Origin: Paracoccus binzhouensis | GTDB lineage: Bacteria; Pseudomonadota; Alphaproteobacteria; Rhodobacterales; Rhodobacteraceae | DNA: 48,218 nt | NCBI RefSeq assembly: GCF_016446475.1 | Contig: NZ_JAEHFP010000016.1 | Span: forward strand, 1-48,218 | Reading direction: 5' to 3' | Shown: in pieces, positions 46,610 through 48,218 of the stretch | Numbering within the stretch: position 1 is the stretch's first letter | Layout: each line of letters opens with the position of its first letter | Notes under the pieces: generated by a model | What the model saw: the letters and a program-made list of their open reading frames with translations, nothing else | What the model was told of the DNA's origin: nothing | Databases searched by the model: none | Translations under genes and position numbers: made by a program

Positions 46610-46772
46610 GCCGCGCCCTGCGTTCGGGCAGGCCGGCCATCACGGCCAGCCTTTCCGCTTCCGTCATGCCGCCCCAGGCCGCGATCTCGTCCAGCGAGCG
46701 CCAGCAGCCGGTGCAGAGCCGGCTGTCCGCGTCGATGCGGCAGACCTTGATGCAGGGGGTCGAGACGGTCAT
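46578..46772 (-). CDS. DUF1289 protein
   Basis: A 64-aa small protein of the DUF1289 family. The signature has four Cys, C7-x3-C11-x8-C20-x2-C23 ([18 protein letters not shown]), followed by [14 protein letters not shown], pointing to a small metal-binding (perhaps Zn or Fe-S) fold. Function unknown. Its ATG overlaps the ruvX stop by 4 nt. Its 3' end overlaps the phytase/esterase-like gene convergently by 32 nt. Confidence 0.88.
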   Translation of the reverse strand: MTVSTPCIKVCRIDADSRLCTGCWRSLDEIAAWGGMTEAERLAVMAGLPERRARLISPPSASPA

Positions 46773-47239
46773 GCCCCCAGATGCCGCAGCCGGTCAAGCG
46801 CGCCCTGCAGGATATAGCCCGCCGCCACCTGGTCGATGACCTCGGCCCGGCGCTTGCGCGATGTGTCGCCTTCCAGCAGCGCGCGCTCGGCGGCGACGGT
46901 GGACAGCCGTTCGTCCCAGAAGGCGATGGGCAGCGGCGTCAGCCGCTCCAGGTTGCGGGCGAAGGCGCGGGTGGATTGCGCCCGCGGCCCCTCGCTGCCG
47001 TCCATGTTGCGCGGCAGGCCCAGCACCAGGCCGACCAGCGCCCGCTCGGCGGCGATCTTCAGCAGCGCCTGGGCGTCCAGGGTGAATTTCTCGCGCCGGA
47101 TCACCGTCAGGGGTGAGGCGACCGAGCGCAGCCCGTCGCTGACCGCGACGCCGATGGTCTTGGTGCCCAGGTCCAGCCCGGCCACCGCACCGGCGCGGGG
47201 CAGGGCGGCGGCGAAATCCTCGATGGCCTCGCAGATCAT
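46769..47239 (-). CDS. ruvX: Holliday junction resolvase-like RuvX (YqgF)
   Basis: A 156-aa RNase H-fold nuclease. The catalytic Asp23 lies in [15 protein letters not shown]; the other acidic positions are supplied by WDERLSTV and [10 protein letters not shown]. Members process pre-16S rRNA 5' ends (YqgF) and may resolve recombination intermediates. Its start overlaps the ccmI-like stop (ATGA) and it is coupled to the DUF1289 gene downstream. The N-terminus is at 47239; upstream codons are not conserved. Confidence 0.92.
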   Translation of the reverse strand: MICEAIEDFAAALPRAGAVAGLDLGTKTIGVAVSDGLRSVASPLTVIRREKFTLDAQALLKIAAERALVGLVLGLPRNMDGSEGPRAQSTRAFARNLERLTPLPIAFWDERLSTVAAERALLEGDTSRKRRAEVIDQVAAGYILQGALDRLRHLGA

Positions 47240-48218
47240 TGCAGCCCCGCCTTTTGCGCCGCCGCCTCGATCAGGTCGGTGGCGGGTTGATTGCCCGAGA
47301 AACGCTGACGCGCCTCGCCCAGGATGTCGGCGGCATGGTCCTTTTGTCCGATCACCGCCAGAGAGGAGATCAGCCGCGCCCATTCCTCGGGCGTGCCGCC
47401 CTGGGTGGCCAGCCGGGTTTCCAGCCCCTTGACCATGCCCTCGATCATCTGCTGGCGCTCCTCGGGCGTCATGTCCCCGGCCGCGGCCATGGCGTCGGCA
47501 TCCGGGCCGGGCAGGGCAGGGGCGGCCGGTTCGGGCGGGGTATAGTCCGGGCGGCCGGCGAACCAGGCCAGATCGGGGATGGCGGCGCGGATCGGCGCGA
47601 TCCAGGGTGCGCTTTCCGGCCCCTCGGCCAGAAGCCCGGCCCAGATCGGGAAGGCCTGGTCGGGGCGGCCGTTCTGCAGGTGCAGCAGTCCGGCCATGAA
47701 CCGCGCCTGCGGGTTGTGCGGGTCGCGCTGCAACGCCCCGGCCACGGCTTCCTCGCCCTCGCGGGTGATGATCCCGCCGGCGGCCTCGATGGTCAGGCCG
47801 GCCAGCCGGGCCAGGTCCTCAGCGCCGGCCTTGTCGCCCTTCAGTGCCACCAGACGGCGCTGCGCCTCCTTGGCGGCGGCCAGGTTGCCCAGCTTTTCCT
47901 CGTGCTCGGCCAGCAGTTCCAGGCCACGCGGATCGTTGGGGTTCTTCGCCACCGCTTCGCGCAGCCGCCCGATCAGCGCGACATATTCGGCATCCGGCTC
48001 GGGGCGCTGCGGCTTCGGCGCCCTGGCCTCGGCCTCGGCCTGGCTGGGGCGGTCCTCGTAAAGCGCCCGGGCCTCGGCGAAGCGCCGGGCGATGGGCGCG
48101 TCCGGGCGCTCGGGCTGGCCGATGCGCTGATAAAGCAGGAAGGCCCCGGCCAGCAGCAGCGCCAGCACCGCCAGCGCCGCCCAGCCGCCCGGCCCGCGGC
48201 GGCTGCCGCTGCCGGCAC
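47236..48218 (-). CDS. ccmI: Cytochrome c biogenesis protein CcmI-like, C-terminal part (5' end beyond window)
   Basis: The gene is cut by the window edge: the last 326 residues are visible and the true start lies beyond 48218. It begins within a short Gly/Ser/Arg loop ([12 protein letters not shown]), then a membrane helix ([19 protein letters not shown]), then a periplasmic region with TPR-like helices (for example [23 protein letters not shown] repeats and [19 protein letters not shown]). CcmI holds apocytochrome c in the Ccm system I haem-attachment complex. The visible start should not be taken as a true N-terminus. Confidence 0.88.
   Translation of the reverse strand, partial: AGSGSRRGPGGWAALAVLALLLAGAFLLYQRIGQPERPDAPIARRFAEARALYEDRPSQAEAEARAPKPQRPEPDAEYVALIGRLREAVAKNPNDPRGLELLAEHEEKLGNLAAAKEAQRRLVALKGDKAGAEDLARLAGLTIEAAGGIITREGEEAVAGALQRDPHNPQARFMAGLLHLQNGRPDQAFPIWAGLLAEGPESAPWIAPIRAAIPDLAWFAGRPDYTPPEPAAPALPGPDADAMAAAGDMTPEERQQMIEGMVKGLETRLATQGGTPEEWARLISSLAVIGQKDHAADILGEARQRFSGNQPATDLIEAAAQKAGLQ

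Overview
The window is chromosomal DNA of a high-GC alphaproteobacterium, most likely family Rhodobacteraceae and probably Paracoccus or a close relative. This is inferred from gene content: a frcBCAK-type sugar operon, gltD and gltB separated by a secreted protein, a ruvX/DUF1289/ccmI cluster, a kinase-universal stress protein fusion, and the base composition. Coding density is very high. No non-coding gap exceeds 300 bp. I see no insertion sequence, phage, CRISPR array, rRNA or convincing pseudogene. The one RNA gene is a tRNA-Leu(CAG).

Layout. (1) 1-2.5 kb: katG catalase-peroxidase on the minus strand. (2) 2.5-7.2 kb: a LacI-family regulator divergent from an NCS2 nucleobase permease, an amidohydrolase and a TSUP permease, with two LacI-type operators between. 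(3) 7.2-16.2 kb: an amino-sugar locus. Four overlapping minus-strand genes (BadF-type sugar kinase, GntR regulator, SIS-type deaminase, nagA) are divergent from murQ and a complete CUT1 ABC importer. Two copies of a 17-bp operator-like motif lie between the arms. Together they can take an imported N-acetyl-amino sugar, possibly MurNAc, to fructose-6-phosphate without a PTS. (4) 16.2-20 kb: a metallophosphoesterase coupled to a Ser/Thr kinase-USP fusion, then a CDF metal exporter, a small membrane protein and a lipoprotein on the other strand. (5) 20-30.6 kb, minus strand: gltB, a secreted protein and gltD (glutamate synthase); a leader with competing hairpins; uppP; an NDUFA9-like protein; a GMC oxidoreductase.

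(6) 30.9-33.5 kb: tRNA-Leu with promoter and terminator, a Nudix hydrolase, and a receiver-PP2C phosphatase divergent from a lone HPt protein across a perfect 10-bp inverted repeat. (7) 33.5-38.1 kb: ilvA, a membrane protein, argG, a VOC protein and mogA. (8) 38.1-43.1 kb: frcBCAK-type sugar ABC operon divergent from a ROK regulator, with a palindromic operator. (9) 43.1-46.6 kb: DnaJ-type co-chaperone plus CbpM-like modulator, then a secreted phytase/esterase-like protein preceded by four 7-mers at exact 11-bp spacing that look like a double Pho box. (10) 46.6-48.2 kb, minus strand: DUF1289 protein, ruvX and the C-terminal part of a ccmI-like gene cut by the window edge.

Many gene pairs overlap by 1-4 nt (ATGA, GTGA or TGATG), implying translational coupling. 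Three convergent pairs end on a shared CTAG and two others overlap by 26 and 32 nt. The strongest leads for new biology are the PTS-free murQ locus, the candidate attenuator before gltD, the secreted protein inside the gltDB operon, the HPt/receiver-PP2C pair and the LacI-controlled permease-amidohydrolase-TSUP cluster.
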